A stretch of 64,000 nucleotides of DNA from Streptomyces lavendulae subsp. lavendulae. GTDB lineage: Bacteria > Actinomycetota > Actinomycetes > Streptomycetales > Streptomycetaceae. The DNA is taken from positions 1,984,001 through 2,048,000 of the forward strand of contig NZ_CP024985.1 of assembly GCF_002803845.1 (NCBI RefSeq), in the 5' to 3' direction. Below are positions 15,488 to 24,463 of the stretch, piece by piece. Below the pieces are notes generated by a model that worked only from the letters and a program-made list of their open reading frames with translations, did no database searches and was not told the origin of the DNA. A program made the position numbers and the translations under genes. The stretch's first letter is position 1, and each line of letters starts with the position of its first letter.

Positions 15488-16754
15488 TCCCGTTGATGAA
15501 GTTGGACACCAGTCGGCGCGGCTCCCCGGCGAGTTCGGGCGCGGGCAGGGCGGCGCGCCACTCCTCGTGCAGGACGCGCAGCTGGAGGCGGGCGAAGTGG
15601 GCCCCGAGACAGACGTGGGGGCCGTCGCCGAAGGAGACGTGCGGGTTCGGGGAGCGGCCGGGGTCGAGGCGGTCCGGGTCGGTGAACACGCGTTCGTCGT
15701 GGTTGGCGGAGGCGTGGAAGACGACGACCTTGTCCCCCGCGCGGATCGGCTGCCCGGCGAGTTCGGTGTCGCGGGCGGCGGTGCGCCGGAAGCTGAGCAC
15801 GGGCGGGTGCACGCGCAGGAGCTCCTCGACGGCCCGGTCGGCGGGGGCGCTGCCGTCGGCGATCCGGCGGTAGGCGTCGGGGTGCCGGGCGAGCGCGAGG
15901 AGTCCGCCGGGGGCGGCGCTGCGGACGGTGTCGTTCCCGGCGACGGTCAGCAGGAAGAAGAACATCTCCAGTTCGGCGGGGTCCAGCCCGGCCTGCGCCA
16001 GGGCGGTCATCACGTCGTCGCCCGGGTGTGCCCGTTTGTGCGCGGCCAGTTCGCGGGCGTACGCGAACATCTCGCCGAGCAGGGCCGGGGACCGCGGGTT
16101 CAGCGGTGTGCCGTCCGGGCCGAGGAGCGGCGCCGGGGCGTCCTCGGGGTCCTGGTAGCCGATGACCCGTACGGTCCACTCCAGCAGCAGGCCCCGGTCG
16201 GCGGCCGGAACGCCCAGCAGGTCGGTCAGGTTCAGCAGGGCGTACTCGTCGGTGACGGACGCCACCACGTCGACGACGCCGGCCTCGGCGCCGTCCCGGG
16301 CCGCGGCCAGCAGGGTGCGGGCCCGCTCCCGGACCCGGCCCGCGAAGGCGTCGACCCGGGCGGGGGTGAAGGCGCGGGCGACCAGGCGGCGCAGCCGGCC
16401 GTGCGCGGGCGGGTCCTGGTTGAGCATGGTGCTGCGCAGGAAGGGCAGGTCGGCGGGGTCGGGGTCGCGGATCTGGGTGGCGCCGGTCCAGGAGGAGTAC
16501 GTGGTGTGGTCGCGCAGGACGCGGACGACGTCGGCGTGCCGGGTGACGGCCCAGAACCCGGGGCCAGCGGGCCAGCCCCCGACCTCCGGCTCCTCCTGCC
16601 AGGCGACCGGCCGGTGGTCGCGCAGCAGCCGGTAGCGCGCGTGCGGGACGCCCGCGGCGTAGAGGCGCGGATCGAACACGTCGGGGATCCGGGGAAAGGG
16701 CGGGATCCCGGCGGCGTCGGAGGCGGTGCCGGGGGCTGGTGCGGCGCGGTCCAT
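15447..16754 (-). CDS. Cytochrome P450
   Basis: A 435-residue soluble bacterial P450. The heme-binding loop FGDGPHVCLGAHFAR has C382 as thiolate ligand. The I-helix oxygen motif is AGNDTVRSA, a normal A-G-x-D-T arrangement. The K-helix ExxR is EELLR and the C-helix has DPPAHGRLRRLVARAFTP. The general pattern (MLNQDPPAHGRLR, ASANHDERVF) recalls actinobacterial CYP124/125/142-like enzymes acting on hydrophobic substrates, but subfamily placement from memory is weak. No ferredoxin gene is adjacent, so redox partners lie elsewhere. ATG 16754 is chosen over a longer Arg/Gly-rich extension. Confidence 0.9.
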   Translation of the reverse strand: MDRAAPAPGTASDAAGIPPFPRIPDVFDPRLYAAGVPHARYRLLRDHRPVAWQEEPEVGGWPAGPGFWAVTRHADVVRVLRDHTTYSSWTGATQIRDPDPADLPFLRSTMLNQDPPAHGRLRRLVARAFTPARVDAFAGRVRERARTLLAAARDGAEAGVVDVVASVTDEYALLNLTDLLGVPAADRGLLLEWTVRVIGYQDPEDAPAPLLGPDGTPLNPRSPALLGEMFAYARELAAHKRAHPGDDVMTALAQAGLDPAELEMFFFLLTVAGNDTVRSAAPGGLLALARHPDAYRRIADGSAPADRAVEELLRVHPPVLSFRRTAARDTELAGQPIRAGDKVVVFHASANHDERVFTDPDRLDPGRSPNPHVSFGDGPHVCLGAHFARLQLRVLHEEWRAALPAPELAGEPRRLVSNFINGITRLPLRVSGPPG

Positions 16755-16807
16755 GGTCCACACGGTGGCGGCACGCGGGGCGCCGCGCAAGGGCGCCGGA
16801 GCCCGCG

Positions 16808-17329
16808 TCAGCGCCCTGCCTCGCAGCGGGTGGGCTCCAGTTCGGTGTCGGGGCCGCGCACCGACACCTGGACGGTCGGTCCCGCGGTGGACACGGCCGT
16901 GCACACCAGTTGCTTCAGGCCGAGGGGGTCGACCGCGGCCACCGGGAAGGGGACGCGGACCTGCAGGTGGAACTCCGAGGTGAAGAAGGCCCTGACTCCC
17001 CCGGCCGCCCCCGCGTCCAGCGGCGGGAGCCGGGTGCCGAGCCCGACTTCCTGCTCCACCGAGCCGGGTCCGCGCAACAGCAACTGCAGGCTGCCCTGCG
17101 GGCTGTTGTCGGCGTAGTCGGGATCGGGCGAGGGGACCAGGCGCCCCTCGCCGGTGACGAAGTACGCGATCGGGGCCCGGGAGGGCGCGGCGACCGGCAC
17201 CCGGGCGGCGGAGCCGCTCTCGACGACCCCGGTGGGTTTGATCCCGCAGCCGGTGACCAGCGGCGGGCCGAGCAGGGCGGCGGCGACGGCCGCGGCGGTG
17301 CGGCGGCCGGACGCGGAACGGAGGGTCAC
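16808..17329 (-). CDS. LpqB/GerMN-like lipoprotein in a two-component operon
   Basis: A 173-residue lipoprotein. The signal sequence MTLRSASGRRTAAAVAAALL ends in a lipobox VTGC, acylated at Cys28. The mature part resembles a single GerMN-type domain (APIAYFVTGEGRLVPSPDPD, LQLLLRGPGSVEQEVGLGTRLP, VRVPFPVAAVDPLGLKQLVCT). This domain opens LpqB, the lipoprotein of the MtrA-MtrB-LpqB system, but LpqB is about 600 residues with a beta-propeller that is missing here. The GTG start overlaps the kinase stop by four bases. It probably modulates the adjacent sensor kinase from outside the membrane; this is inferred from context. Confidence 0.8.
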   Translation of the reverse strand: MTLRSASGRRTAAAVAAALLGPPLVTGCGIKPTGVVESGSAARVPVAAPSRAPIAYFVTGEGRLVPSPDPDYADNSPQGSLQLLLRGPGSVEQEVGLGTRLPPLDAGAAGGVRAFFTSEFHLQVRVPFPVAAVDPLGLKQLVCTAVSTAGPTVQVSVRGPDTELEPTRCEAGR

Positions 17330-18771
17330 GCGGTGGTCTCCAGGGGCATGTCGAGGGTGAACACGGCTCCCCCGCCGTCGGCGTTGGCCGCGCTCAGGGT
17401 GCCCCCGTGCAGCCGGACGTTCTCCAGGCTGATGGCGAGCCCGAGGCCGCTGCCGGCGGAGCGGGTCCGGGCGGCGTCGGCCTTGAAGAACCGGTCGAAG
17501 ATGTGCGGGAGCACCTCGGCGGCGATGCCGGGCCCGCTGTCGGCCACCTCGACCAGCAGCCGTTCCCCGTCCTCGCGGGACTCGGTGCGCACCGCGATCC
17601 GTACCGGGGCGCCGCCGTGCCGCAGGGCGTTGCCGACGAGGTTGGCGAGGACCACGTCGAAGCGGCGCGGGTCGAGCCGGGCGCGGAGCCCGTGCGGCAG
17701 GTCGGCGCCGACCCGGTCGTCGTCCCAGTGGCGTCGCTCCAGGGTCTTGCGCACGGCCTCGGCGACGTCCACGTCGTCGAGGTTGAGTTCGGCGGCGCGG
17801 GCGTCGAAGCGGGAGATCTCCATCAGGTCCTCGACGAGGACGGCGAGCTTCCCGGTCTCGGCGCTGATCAGCCGCAGCGCCTTGGCGGTGTCGGGGTCGA
17901 GCCGTTCGGCGTCCTCGTCGAGGACCTCGGTGACGGCGAGCATCCCGGCGAGCGGGGTGCGCAGTTCGTGGGAGACGTCGGCGGCGAACCGGCGGGCGCG
18001 GACCTCCGCCTCCCGCAGTTCGGCGACGGACTCCTCCAGGGCTCCGGCGGTCTCGTTGAAGGTGCGGGCCAGCCCGGACAGTTCGTCGGCCCCGCGGACC
18101 TCGATACGGGTGTCGAGGCGCCCGCGTCCCATGCTCTGGGCGGCCCGTCGCAGGTCGCGCACGGGCCGCAGGACGCTGCGGGCGGCGAGCAGGGCGGGGA
18201 CGACGGCGATGGCGAGGCCGGGGATGGCGCCCTGCCGGGCGGCCTGGACCATGGCGTCGACGGTCTGCTGCTCGGTGAGCAGCGGCATGACGGCGTAGAG
18301 GACGGCGCCGGTCGGCTCGCGGACGCCGTGGTGGGTGAAGACGGCGGGCATGGCGATGGTCAGGTACGGCTCGCCGTGCTCGTCCTCGACCCGCTGGAAG
18401 GCGCCGTGCGGATGGTCGGCGACCTGGGCGCGCAGGGCGTCGGTGACGATGCCGGAGGTGGTGGGGGTGACGTTGGAGGAGGCGCGCAGGGTGCCGTACT
18501 CGGCGTAGACGGTCCAGGGGTGGGGTTTGCCGCGCTTGCCTATCTCGTTGACGACCCGCTGGAGCTGCGCCCGGTCCATCGGCAGCGTCAGGGCCTGGGC
18601 CTCCAGCTGGTCGCGCAGGGTGCTGACGGCGGTGTCCTGGCTCTGGGTGAGGACGGCGCTGCGGGCCTGACGGTAGGTGAGGGCGGCCGTGCTGACCGCG
18701 CAGATGGCGGCGACGAGGAGGAACGCCGCGATCAGGCGGGTGCGCAGCCCGAGGGGCGCGAACTTTCGCAC
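17326..18771 (-). CDS. Sensor histidine kinase
   Basis: A 481-residue membrane kinase. GTG 18771 is chosen, 10 bases after the regulator stop, giving VRKFAPLGLRTRLIAAFLLV with the first membrane helix at about 10-30. An extracellular sensor of about 130 residues follows, then a second helix (GAIPGLAIAVVPALLAARSV) and a HAMP domain. HisKA has phosphoacceptor H268 (DVSHELRTPLAG). HATPase_c shows the N box (LANLVGNALRHG), G1 (DSGPGIA) and G2 (GSGLGLAI) boxes. It is coupled to a GerMN-like lipoprotein downstream. The signal is unknown; neighbouring MurJ and L,D-transpeptidase genes make an envelope stimulus plausible. Confidence 0.9.
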   Translation of the reverse strand: MRKFAPLGLRTRLIAAFLLVAAICAVSTAALTYRQARSAVLTQSQDTAVSTLRDQLEAQALTLPMDRAQLQRVVNEIGKRGKPHPWTVYAEYGTLRASSNVTPTTSGIVTDALRAQVADHPHGAFQRVEDEHGEPYLTIAMPAVFTHHGVREPTGAVLYAVMPLLTEQQTVDAMVQAARQGAIPGLAIAVVPALLAARSVLRPVRDLRRAAQSMGRGRLDTRIEVRGADELSGLARTFNETAGALEESVAELREAEVRARRFAADVSHELRTPLAGMLAVTEVLDEDAERLDPDTAKALRLISAETGKLAVLVEDLMEISRFDARAAELNLDDVDVAEAVRKTLERRHWDDDRVGADLPHGLRARLDPRRFDVVLANLVGNALRHGGAPVRIAVRTESREDGERLLVEVADSGPGIAAEVLPHIFDRFFKADAARTRSAGSGLGLAISLENVRLHGGTLSAANADGGGAVFTLDMPLETTA

Positions 18772-18781
18772 GGCGGCCTTC

Positions 18782-19471
18782 CTAGCGCGGTCCGAGCGGT
18801 CCGAAGCGGTAGCCGAAGCCCCGCACGGTCTGTATGTAGCGGGGGCTGCCACCGGGGTCCTCGATCTTGTTGCGGAGCCTGCGCACGCAGGCGTCCACGA
18901 GCCGGGCGTCGGCGTGGTAGCTGTGCTCCCACACGTATTCCAGGAGCTGTTGGCGGGAGAAGACCTGCTCGGGCGAGGCCGTCAGGTGGAGCAGGAGCTT
19001 GATCTCGCTGGGGGCGAGGGGGACGCGTTCGCCGTTCTTGGCGACGGTCAGACCGGCGCGGTCGACGGTGAGTTCGCCGTGCTGTTCCACGCCGGGGCGG
19101 CCCCCGGGGTCGCTGAGGCGGCGCAGCACGGCCTTGATGCGGGCTTCGATGATCTCGGTGCGGGCGGGTTTGACGATGTAGTCGTCGGCCCCGGCCTCCA
19201 GGCCGACGACGATGTCGAAGTCGTCGCCGCGTGCGGTGAGCATGATGATCGGGACCTCGCTGGTCTCGCGGATCCGGCGGCACACCTGGACGCCGTTGAT
19301 CCCGGGCAGCATGAGGTCGAGGAGCACCAGGTCGGGGTGGAAGCCGGCCATGAGGGCTAGGCCGGCCTCGCCGGTGTCGGCGGCCCTCACCTCGTGGCCG
19401 CGGCGGCGCAGGCCGAGTCCCACCCCTTCCCGGATGGAAGGGTCGTCCTCGATCAGCAGTACGCGTGGCAT
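18782..19471 (-). CDS. OmpR-family response regulator
   Basis: A 229-residue regulator with a receiver domain (residues 1-118; acidic pair E8-D9-D10, phosphoacceptor D52 in LLDLMLPG, conserved Lys in DYIVKP) and a winged-helix Trans_reg_C domain (LAPSEIKLLLHLTASPEQVF, RRLRNKIEDPG, RGFGYRFG). It resembles AfsQ1 and MtrA in general sequence, but identity to either is not claimed. It is the first gene of the regulator-kinase-lipoprotein operon and starts 39 bases after the murJ stop, so readthrough from murJ is possible. Confidence 0.9.
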   Translation of the reverse strand: MPRVLLIEDDPSIREGVGLGLRRRGHEVRAADTGEAGLALMAGFHPDLVLLDLMLPGINGVQVCRRIRETSEVPIIMLTARGDDFDIVVGLEAGADDYIVKPARTEIIEARIKAVLRRLSDPGGRPGVEQHGELTVDRAGLTVAKNGERVPLAPSEIKLLLHLTASPEQVFSRQQLLEYVWEHSYHADARLVDACVRRLRNKIEDPGGSPRYIQTVRGFGYRFGPLGPR

Positions 19472-19510
19472 CCGCTCAGTATCCCAGGGTGTTTCATGTG
19501 GTTCCTCCCG

Positions 19511-21220
19511 CTATCGGCCGGTCTTGCGCCGCAGGGAGTGGATCAGGTCGGTGATCTCCGTCAGGCGCAGGGGCCCGGCAAGGAGTACGACGACCAGCGC
19601 GAGCACGATGGTTCCCGCCCCGGCCGCCGCGTAGGACCCCAGGCCGTCGGCGGCCTGGGCCGTGGCGTACCCGGCGGCCCCGGCGGGCAGGCAGGCGGCG
19701 AGCAGCCTCAGGTGGGTCCCGAGGGCCGTGGGGCGGGCGGCGGTACCGGGCCGCGCGCGCGGGCCGAGGCGGCGCGCGAGGGCGTACGCGGTCACGGCGG
19801 CGCCCGCCGTGAAGGCGATCGAGGTGGCCGCGGCCATGCCGGTCACGGCCCAGCGCAGCGGGAGGACGGCGTACGCGGCGTAGGAGAGCCCGGCGTTCAG
19901 GGCGACGATGACCAGGTTGAGGAGGAAGGGGGTGCGGGTGTCGGAGAGGGCGTAGAAGCCGCGGGCGAGCACGTACTGGGCGGAGAAGGCGATGAGGCCG
20001 GGCGCGAAGGCGATGAGCATGCCCGCCATGACCTCGACGTCGGCGGCGGTGACGTGCCCGTATCCGGCGACGCAGTCCATCAGCCAGGGGGCGAGCGCGG
20101 CGAAGAGGGCGGCGGCGGGCACGACGAGGGCGGCGCTGGAGCGCAGCGCGTAGGAGATCTCCCTGCGGACGCCGGTGAGGTCGCCGTCGGAGGCGGCCGT
20201 GCTCATCCGGGGCATCAGGGCGGTCACCAGGGAGACGGTGACGATGCCCTGGGGGACGATCCACAGCTGGTAGGCGTTGGTGTAGGCGGCGTAGCCGGCG
20301 TCGCCCGCGAGGTGCGCTTCGTGGGCGAGCCTGCCGGTGATGGTGGAGAAGCGGGTGACGACCCAGTAGGCGATCTGGTTGGTGAACACCAGCAGGACCA
20401 GCCAGCCCGCGTTGCGCAGCGGGCGGGCGAGGCCGCTGCCGCGCCAGTCGAAGCGGGGGCGCCAGCGGAAGCGGGCGGCGCGCAGCGAGGGGATCAGCGC
20501 GAGGGCCTGGACGACGATCCCGGCGGTGGTGCCGATGCCCAGGAGGCGGGTCCCGGAGGCGGTGAGTCCGTCGGGGGCGCCGTGGGAGAGGTACAGGAAG
20601 AGCCCGAACACGGCGATGACGACGGCGTTGTTGAGGACGGGGGTCCACATCATCGCGCCGAACCTGCCGCGGGCGTTGAGTATCTGCCCGAGGAGGGTGA
20701 AGAGGCCGTAGAAGAAGATCTGCGGGAGGCAGAACCGGGCGAGCGCGACGGTGGTGTCGCGCTGGGCGCCGGTGTAGTCGGTGTACCCGTCGATGAGGAG
20801 CGGTGCGGCGAGCACGGCGACGGCGGTGAGCGCCACGAGGGCCAGGGTGCAGGCGGTGAGCAGCCGGTCGGTGTAGGCGGCCCCGCCGTCCTTGTGCTCC
20901 TTGGCGGCCCGGATCAGTTCGGGGACGAAGACGGCGTTGAGCGCTCCGCCGACCAGCAGCATGTAGATGATGTTCGGGACGGTGTTGGCGACGGCGTAGA
21001 CGTCGCCGAGGGGGCCGGTGGTGAGTGCCGCCACGACCACCGCGGAACGGAGGAAGCCGGTGGCCCGGGAGACGATGGAGCCGGCCGCCATGAGCGCGCC
21101 GCTGCGCAGGACCGAGCCGCCTCCCGCGGGCGCCTTCCGGCCCGCGTCGGCTTCGACCCCGGCCCCGGCTTCGGCTCCGGCTCCGGCCGCGCGGGGGTCC
21201 GTGCGGGTACTGGCTTCCAT
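19511..21220 (-). CDS. murJ: MurJ-type lipid II flippase
   Basis: A 569-residue inner membrane protein of the MVF family, which flips lipid II during peptidoglycan synthesis. After an Ala/Gly-rich cytoplasmic tail of about 35 residues there are about 14 hydrophobic helices. Characteristic segments are SIVSRATGFLRSAVVVAAL in helix 1, the SRATGxxR motif, VANTVPNIIYMLLVGGALNAVFVPEL, and FYGLFTLLGQILNARGRFGAMMW. It is shorter than the large MurJ-kinase-like fusions of mycobacteria. Streptomyces carry more than one MVF protein, so this may be a paralogue of the essential one. The downstream two-component system may respond to its activity. Confidence 0.85.
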   Translation of the reverse strand: MEASTRTDPRAAGAGAEAGAGVEADAGRKAPAGGGSVLRSGALMAAGSIVSRATGFLRSAVVVAALTTGPLGDVYAVANTVPNIIYMLLVGGALNAVFVPELIRAAKEHKDGGAAYTDRLLTACTLALVALTAVAVLAAPLLIDGYTDYTGAQRDTTVALARFCLPQIFFYGLFTLLGQILNARGRFGAMMWTPVLNNAVVIAVFGLFLYLSHGAPDGLTASGTRLLGIGTTAGIVVQALALIPSLRAARFRWRPRFDWRGSGLARPLRNAGWLVLLVFTNQIAYWVVTRFSTITGRLAHEAHLAGDAGYAAYTNAYQLWIVPQGIVTVSLVTALMPRMSTAASDGDLTGVRREISYALRSSAALVVPAAALFAALAPWLMDCVAGYGHVTAADVEVMAGMLIAFAPGLIAFSAQYVLARGFYALSDTRTPFLLNLVIVALNAGLSYAAYAVLPLRWAVTGMAAATSIAFTAGAAVTAYALARRLGPRARPGTAARPTALGTHLRLLAACLPAGAAGYATAQAADGLGSYAAAGAGTIVLALVVVLLAGPLRLTEITDLIHSLRRKTGR

Positions 21221-21519
21221 CGAGGTGGGTTCCCTTCACCTGGTCGAAGGTGGAGGGTAACCCGGTCCTGCCGGACGGTCCCGCTCCGGCCCCGGTCGTG
21301 CGCGTGCGGCGACATCGGCATCCCGCCAGTGCTTTTCGGCCTTTGCTCCGGGACCAAAGTCCTTTCCGGAACGGGCCCTTTCATGTGACCGAATGGCAAC
21401 TGTTTCGCTGCGGCGCACGTCACAACCCCGGAGGACGATGTTTTCCGCGGAATAGGGAACCTAGAGTCGTGTCGTCCGCTCCTTGAATACGGACGATCAT
21501 TACTTCGGAGGGGTTTTCG
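21221..21519. other. Divergent promoter region, murJ and L,D-transpeptidase
   Basis: No gene is seen. A GGAAC at 21456-21460 is a possible ECF-type -35 for the transpeptidase gene, but no GTC or TCT at the usual 16-17 base spacing was found, so a SigE-type promoter is not supported. GGAGGGG at 21507-21513 is the ribosome site of the downstream gene. Confidence 0.4.
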
Positions 21520-22743
21520 TTGAGCCGCACACGCCGTACCGCACTGCCGCGTCGTCGGGTCCGCCAGGTGGCGCTGGCCGGCACCGCGCTGCTCGCCGCC
21601 GCGCTGACCGCCTGTTCGGGTGGCGCCGACGGGGGCTCGGACGGCGGCGCCAAGGCGGACGCGAAGAACAAGCCGGCCATGGCCGTCTCGGTGAACCTGA
21701 CGGGCGACCAGGTCAAGGCGGGCGAGCCGGTCAAGGTGACCATCGCCGACGGCAAGCTGGCGCAGGTGAAGGTGACGGACGGCAAGGGCGGTGAACTGGC
21801 CGGTCAGATCGCCGCCGACGGGAAGACCTGGACCTCGGGGCGCAACGCCGCGCCGAACGCCGACTACAAGGTCGAGGCGCAGAACACCGACAGCCAGAAC
21901 GCGAGCACACAGTTCAAGACCTCGGCCGCCGACAAGGTGAACAAGGTCTCCATCAACATTTCGAAGGGCAGCACGGTCGGCGTCGCGATGCCCGTCTCGC
22001 TCGTCTTCGACAATCCGGTGAAGAACAAGGCCGAGGTCGAGAAGCAGCTGAAGGTGACCACCTCGAACAACACCGAGGGTTCCTGGGGCTGGTTCAAGGA
22101 CTATTCCGGCAACGACCGGGTGGACTGGCGGCCGAAGGACTACTGGAAGTCCGGCACGGACGTGAAGGTCGAGATGAACCTGAACGGCGTGGACTCCGGC
22201 GCGGGCGGCGGGCTCTTCGCCCGCGATTACAGCACGGAGTTCAAGATAGGCAAGGACCGCCGGATGGAGGTGAGCCTCGACACGAAGAAGATGTCGGTCA
22301 CCGAGGACGGCCAGGTCGTGAAGACGGTCCCGGTCTCGGCGGGCACTCCGGGCGGCCAGAAGGCCTCCTGGTCCGGGAAGATGGTGCTGATGGCGAAGGA
22401 GGGCACCATCCGGATGGACTCCCAGACGGTGGGCCTCGGCGACGCCTACGACAAGATGGTCGACTACTCGATGCGCCTGACCTGGTCGGGCATGTACGTG
22501 CACGCCGCCCCCTGGAACGCCGCCAACTTCGGCAGCGCCAACACCAGTTCCGGCTGCGTCGGCATGAGCGACGCCAACGCCAAGGCCGTATACGAGCAGG
22601 TGCAGGCCGGCGACCCGCTCGAAGTGGTCGGCAGCGGCTCCAAGGGCAAGGCCGACCTCGGCAACGGCTACGGCGAATGGAACCTGTCCTGGGACGCGTG
22701 GAAGGCCAAGAGCGCACTGGCCGGCGCCGCCCAGAACGGCTGA
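21520..22743 (+). CDS. L,D-transpeptidase lipoprotein (YkuD domain)
   Basis: A 407-residue envelope enzyme that makes 3-3 crosslinks in peptidoglycan. The start is TTG at 21520 behind GGAGGGG. The signal peptide has an Arg-rich front (SRTRRTALPRRRVRQ) and a lipobox LTAC. Residues about 50-250 are two Ig-like beta domains (KPAMAVSVNLTGDQVKAGEP, VSINISKGSTVGVAMPVSLV), as in mycobacterial LdtMt2-type enzymes. The YkuD domain ends with H328 (YVHAAPW) and nucleophile C346 (SSGCVGMSDANAK). The twin arginines could also suggest Tat export. It is divergent from murJ, a logical envelope neighbour. Confidence 0.92.
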   Translation: MSRTRRTALPRRRVRQVALAGTALLAAALTACSGGADGGSDGGAKADAKNKPAMAVSVNLTGDQVKAGEPVKVTIADGKLAQVKVTDGKGGELAGQIAADGKTWTSGRNAAPNADYKVEAQNTDSQNASTQFKTSAADKVNKVSINISKGSTVGVAMPVSLVFDNPVKNKAEVEKQLKVTTSNNTEGSWGWFKDYSGNDRVDWRPKDYWKSGTDVKVEMNLNGVDSGAGGGLFARDYSTEFKIGKDRRMEVSLDTKKMSVTEDGQVVKTVPVSAGTPGGQKASWSGKMVLMAKEGTIRMDSQTVGLGDAYDKMVDYSMRLTWSGMYVHAAPWNAANFGSANTSSGCVGMSDANAKAVYEQVQAGDPLEVVGSGSKGKADLGNGYGEWNLSWDAWKAKSALAGAAQNG

Positions 22744-22756
22744 CCCCCGATCAATT

Positions 22757-22772
22757 GTTACCACCACGTAAC
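22757..22772. promoter_or_regulatory. GTTAC-N6-GTAAC box
   Basis: GTTAC (22757-22761) and GTAAC (22768-22772) are inverted half-sites six bases apart. Further GTTACC copies occur at 22783 and 22806 before the secreted hydrolase gene. The layout matches the gTnAC-N6-GnAAC form known for GlnR, which MtrA-type sites resemble. Confidence 0.45.
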
Positions 22773-22780
22773 TTACTGAC

Positions 22781-22800
22781 GGGTTACCTTCGGTAAGCCC
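22781..22800 (+). terminator. Hairpin after the L,D-transpeptidase gene
   Basis: GGGTTACC pairs with GGTAAGCCC with one bulged G around a TTC loop. It lies 38 bases after the transpeptidase stop. It may terminate that transcript, though it also overlaps GTTACC repeats that could be protein-binding sites. Confidence 0.45.
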
Positions 22801-22853
22801 CTCCCGTTACCGTCGGGTCACTTCAGGACACCGGCGCACGCGAGGAGCGATCC

Positions 22854-24443
22854 GTGAAAGCCCGCCCCACCACGGCGGCGGCCGTGGCCGCCCTGCTCGC
22901 GGCGACCGCCCTGGGCCTGGCCTCCCACCAGGCCCAGGCGGCCCCCGCAACGCCCGCGCCCTCGGCCCGGGCGGCCTCCCCGGAACTGCGCTTCCACGAC
23001 ATTCCCGGCTCCGGGGGCATCACCCTCAAGGGCAACGTCTTCACCCCCGTCGGGGCCGAGCCCGGCCGGAAGTACCCGCTGATCGTGCTCCCCGGCAGCT
23101 GGGGCCTGCCGCAGATCGAATACGTCGCCCAGGCCCGCAAGCTCGCCGACTCCGGCTACGTGGTGGTCGGTTACGCCTCGCGCGGCTTCTGGCTGTCCGG
23201 CGGCGAGATCGAGACCGCGGGCCCCGCCGACATCGCCGACGTCTCCGCCGTCATCGACTGGGCCCTCGCCACCACGCCCGCGGACCCCGGCCGGATCGGC
23301 CTCGGCGGGGTCTCGTACGGGGCCGGCATCAGTCTGCTGGCCTCCGCGCACGACCCCCGCGTCAAGGCCGTCGTCGCGCTCAGCGGCTGGGCGGACCTGA
23401 TCGAGTCCATCTACTCCGGCCGCACCGAGCACCGCCAGGCGGCCGGGCTGCTCGGGGCCACCGGATACCTCACCGGCCGCCCCGGCCCCGAACTCCGCCA
23501 GATCCTGAACGACTTCCTCGGCTCGAACCTGGACAGGGAACAGGCGATGATCGACTGGGGGAAGAAGCGCTCCGCCTCCGAGCAGATCGACCGGATCAAC
23601 GCCAACGCCCCCGCCGTCATGCTGGGCAACGCCTGGGGCGACACCGTCTTCCCGCCCAACCAGTACACGAAGTTCTTCGAGGGGCTCACCGGCCCCAAGC
23701 GGCTGGAACTGCGCCCCGGCGACCACGCCACCGCCGAGGGCACCGGTCTCCTCGGCCTGCCCAACGACACCTGGACCAACGCCCACCGCTGGTTCGACCG
23801 CTACCTCAGGGACGACCGCAACGGCGTCGACACCGAGGCCCCCGTCCAGATCAAGTCCCGCAGCGACAACGGCTACGAGGGATACGCCGACTGGCAGGCG
23901 GTCGGCTCCGGCGGTACCGAGCGGATCCCCCTCGACGGCAGCGAGCACGTCTTCGCCAACGTCGACTCCGGGGCCGACGCCGGCGTGGTCATGCTCTCCA
24001 GCGTCCTCGACCAGTTCTTCAAGGCGCCCCCCGTCGCCTCGATCCCCCTCCTCCCCCGCTCCTTCGCGGCCGTCTGGCAGTCCGGCCGCCATCCGCAGGA
24101 ACGCCGGATCCGCGGCACCGTGCGCCTGCACACCACCGTCACGCCCACCAAGGGCGACGGCACCTTCGTCGCCTACCTCTACGACGTGGGCCCCCTCGGC
24201 CTCGGCAAGCTGGTCAGCAACGCCCCGTACACCTTCCACGGCAGGACCCCCGGGCAGTCCTTCGGCGTGGACCTGGACCTCTTCTCCACCGCCTACGACG
24301 TGCCCGCCGGTCACCGGCTCGCCCTGGTCGTGGACACCGTCGACCCGCTCTACATCGAGCACAACCCCGCCGGCGCGCAGCTGACCTTCTCCTCGCCGGG
24401 CACCGATCCCTCGTACGTCTCGGTACCGCTGCGCGAGCAGTGA
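22854..24443 (+). CDS. Secreted CocE/NonD-type alpha/beta hydrolase
   Basis: A 529-residue exported hydrolase from GTG 22854 (GAGGAG just upstream). A Sec signal peptide ends near AQAA (residue 30). The alpha/beta-hydrolase domain (about 45-320) has the oxyanion region IVLPGSWGLPQ, nucleophile S154 in GGVSYGAG, Asp in NAWGDTVFPP and His in LRPGDHATAEG. The C-terminal about 180 residues (RIRGTVRLHTTVTPTKGDGT, PAGHRLALVVDTVDP) form the jelly-roll domain of X-Pro dipeptidyl-peptidase/CocE enzymes. It probably cleaves an ester or peptide outside the cell. The exact substrate cannot be read from sequence. Confidence 0.85.
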   Translation: MKARPTTAAAVAALLAATALGLASHQAQAAPATPAPSARAASPELRFHDIPGSGGITLKGNVFTPVGAEPGRKYPLIVLPGSWGLPQIEYVAQARKLADSGYVVVGYASRGFWLSGGEIETAGPADIADVSAVIDWALATTPADPGRIGLGGVSYGAGISLLASAHDPRVKAVVALSGWADLIESIYSGRTEHRQAAGLLGATGYLTGRPGPELRQILNDFLGSNLDREQAMIDWGKKRSASEQIDRINANAPAVMLGNAWGDTVFPPNQYTKFFEGLTGPKRLELRPGDHATAEGTGLLGLPNDTWTNAHRWFDRYLRDDRNGVDTEAPVQIKSRSDNGYEGYADWQAVGSGGTERIPLDGSEHVFANVDSGADAGVVMLSSVLDQFFKAPPVASIPLLPRSFAAVWQSGRHPQERRIRGTVRLHTTVTPTKGDGTFVAYLYDVGPLGLGKLVSNAPYTFHGRTPGQSFGVDLDLFSTAYDVPAGHRLALVVDTVDPLYIEHNPAGAQLTFSSPGTDPSYVSVPLREQ

Positions 24444-24463
24444 TCCACGGCTGCCGCCGGGGC

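Noticed and set aside
21456..21500. SigE-type promoter before the L,D-transpeptidase gene
   Set aside because: GGAAC is present but no matching -10 at 16-17 bases was found.
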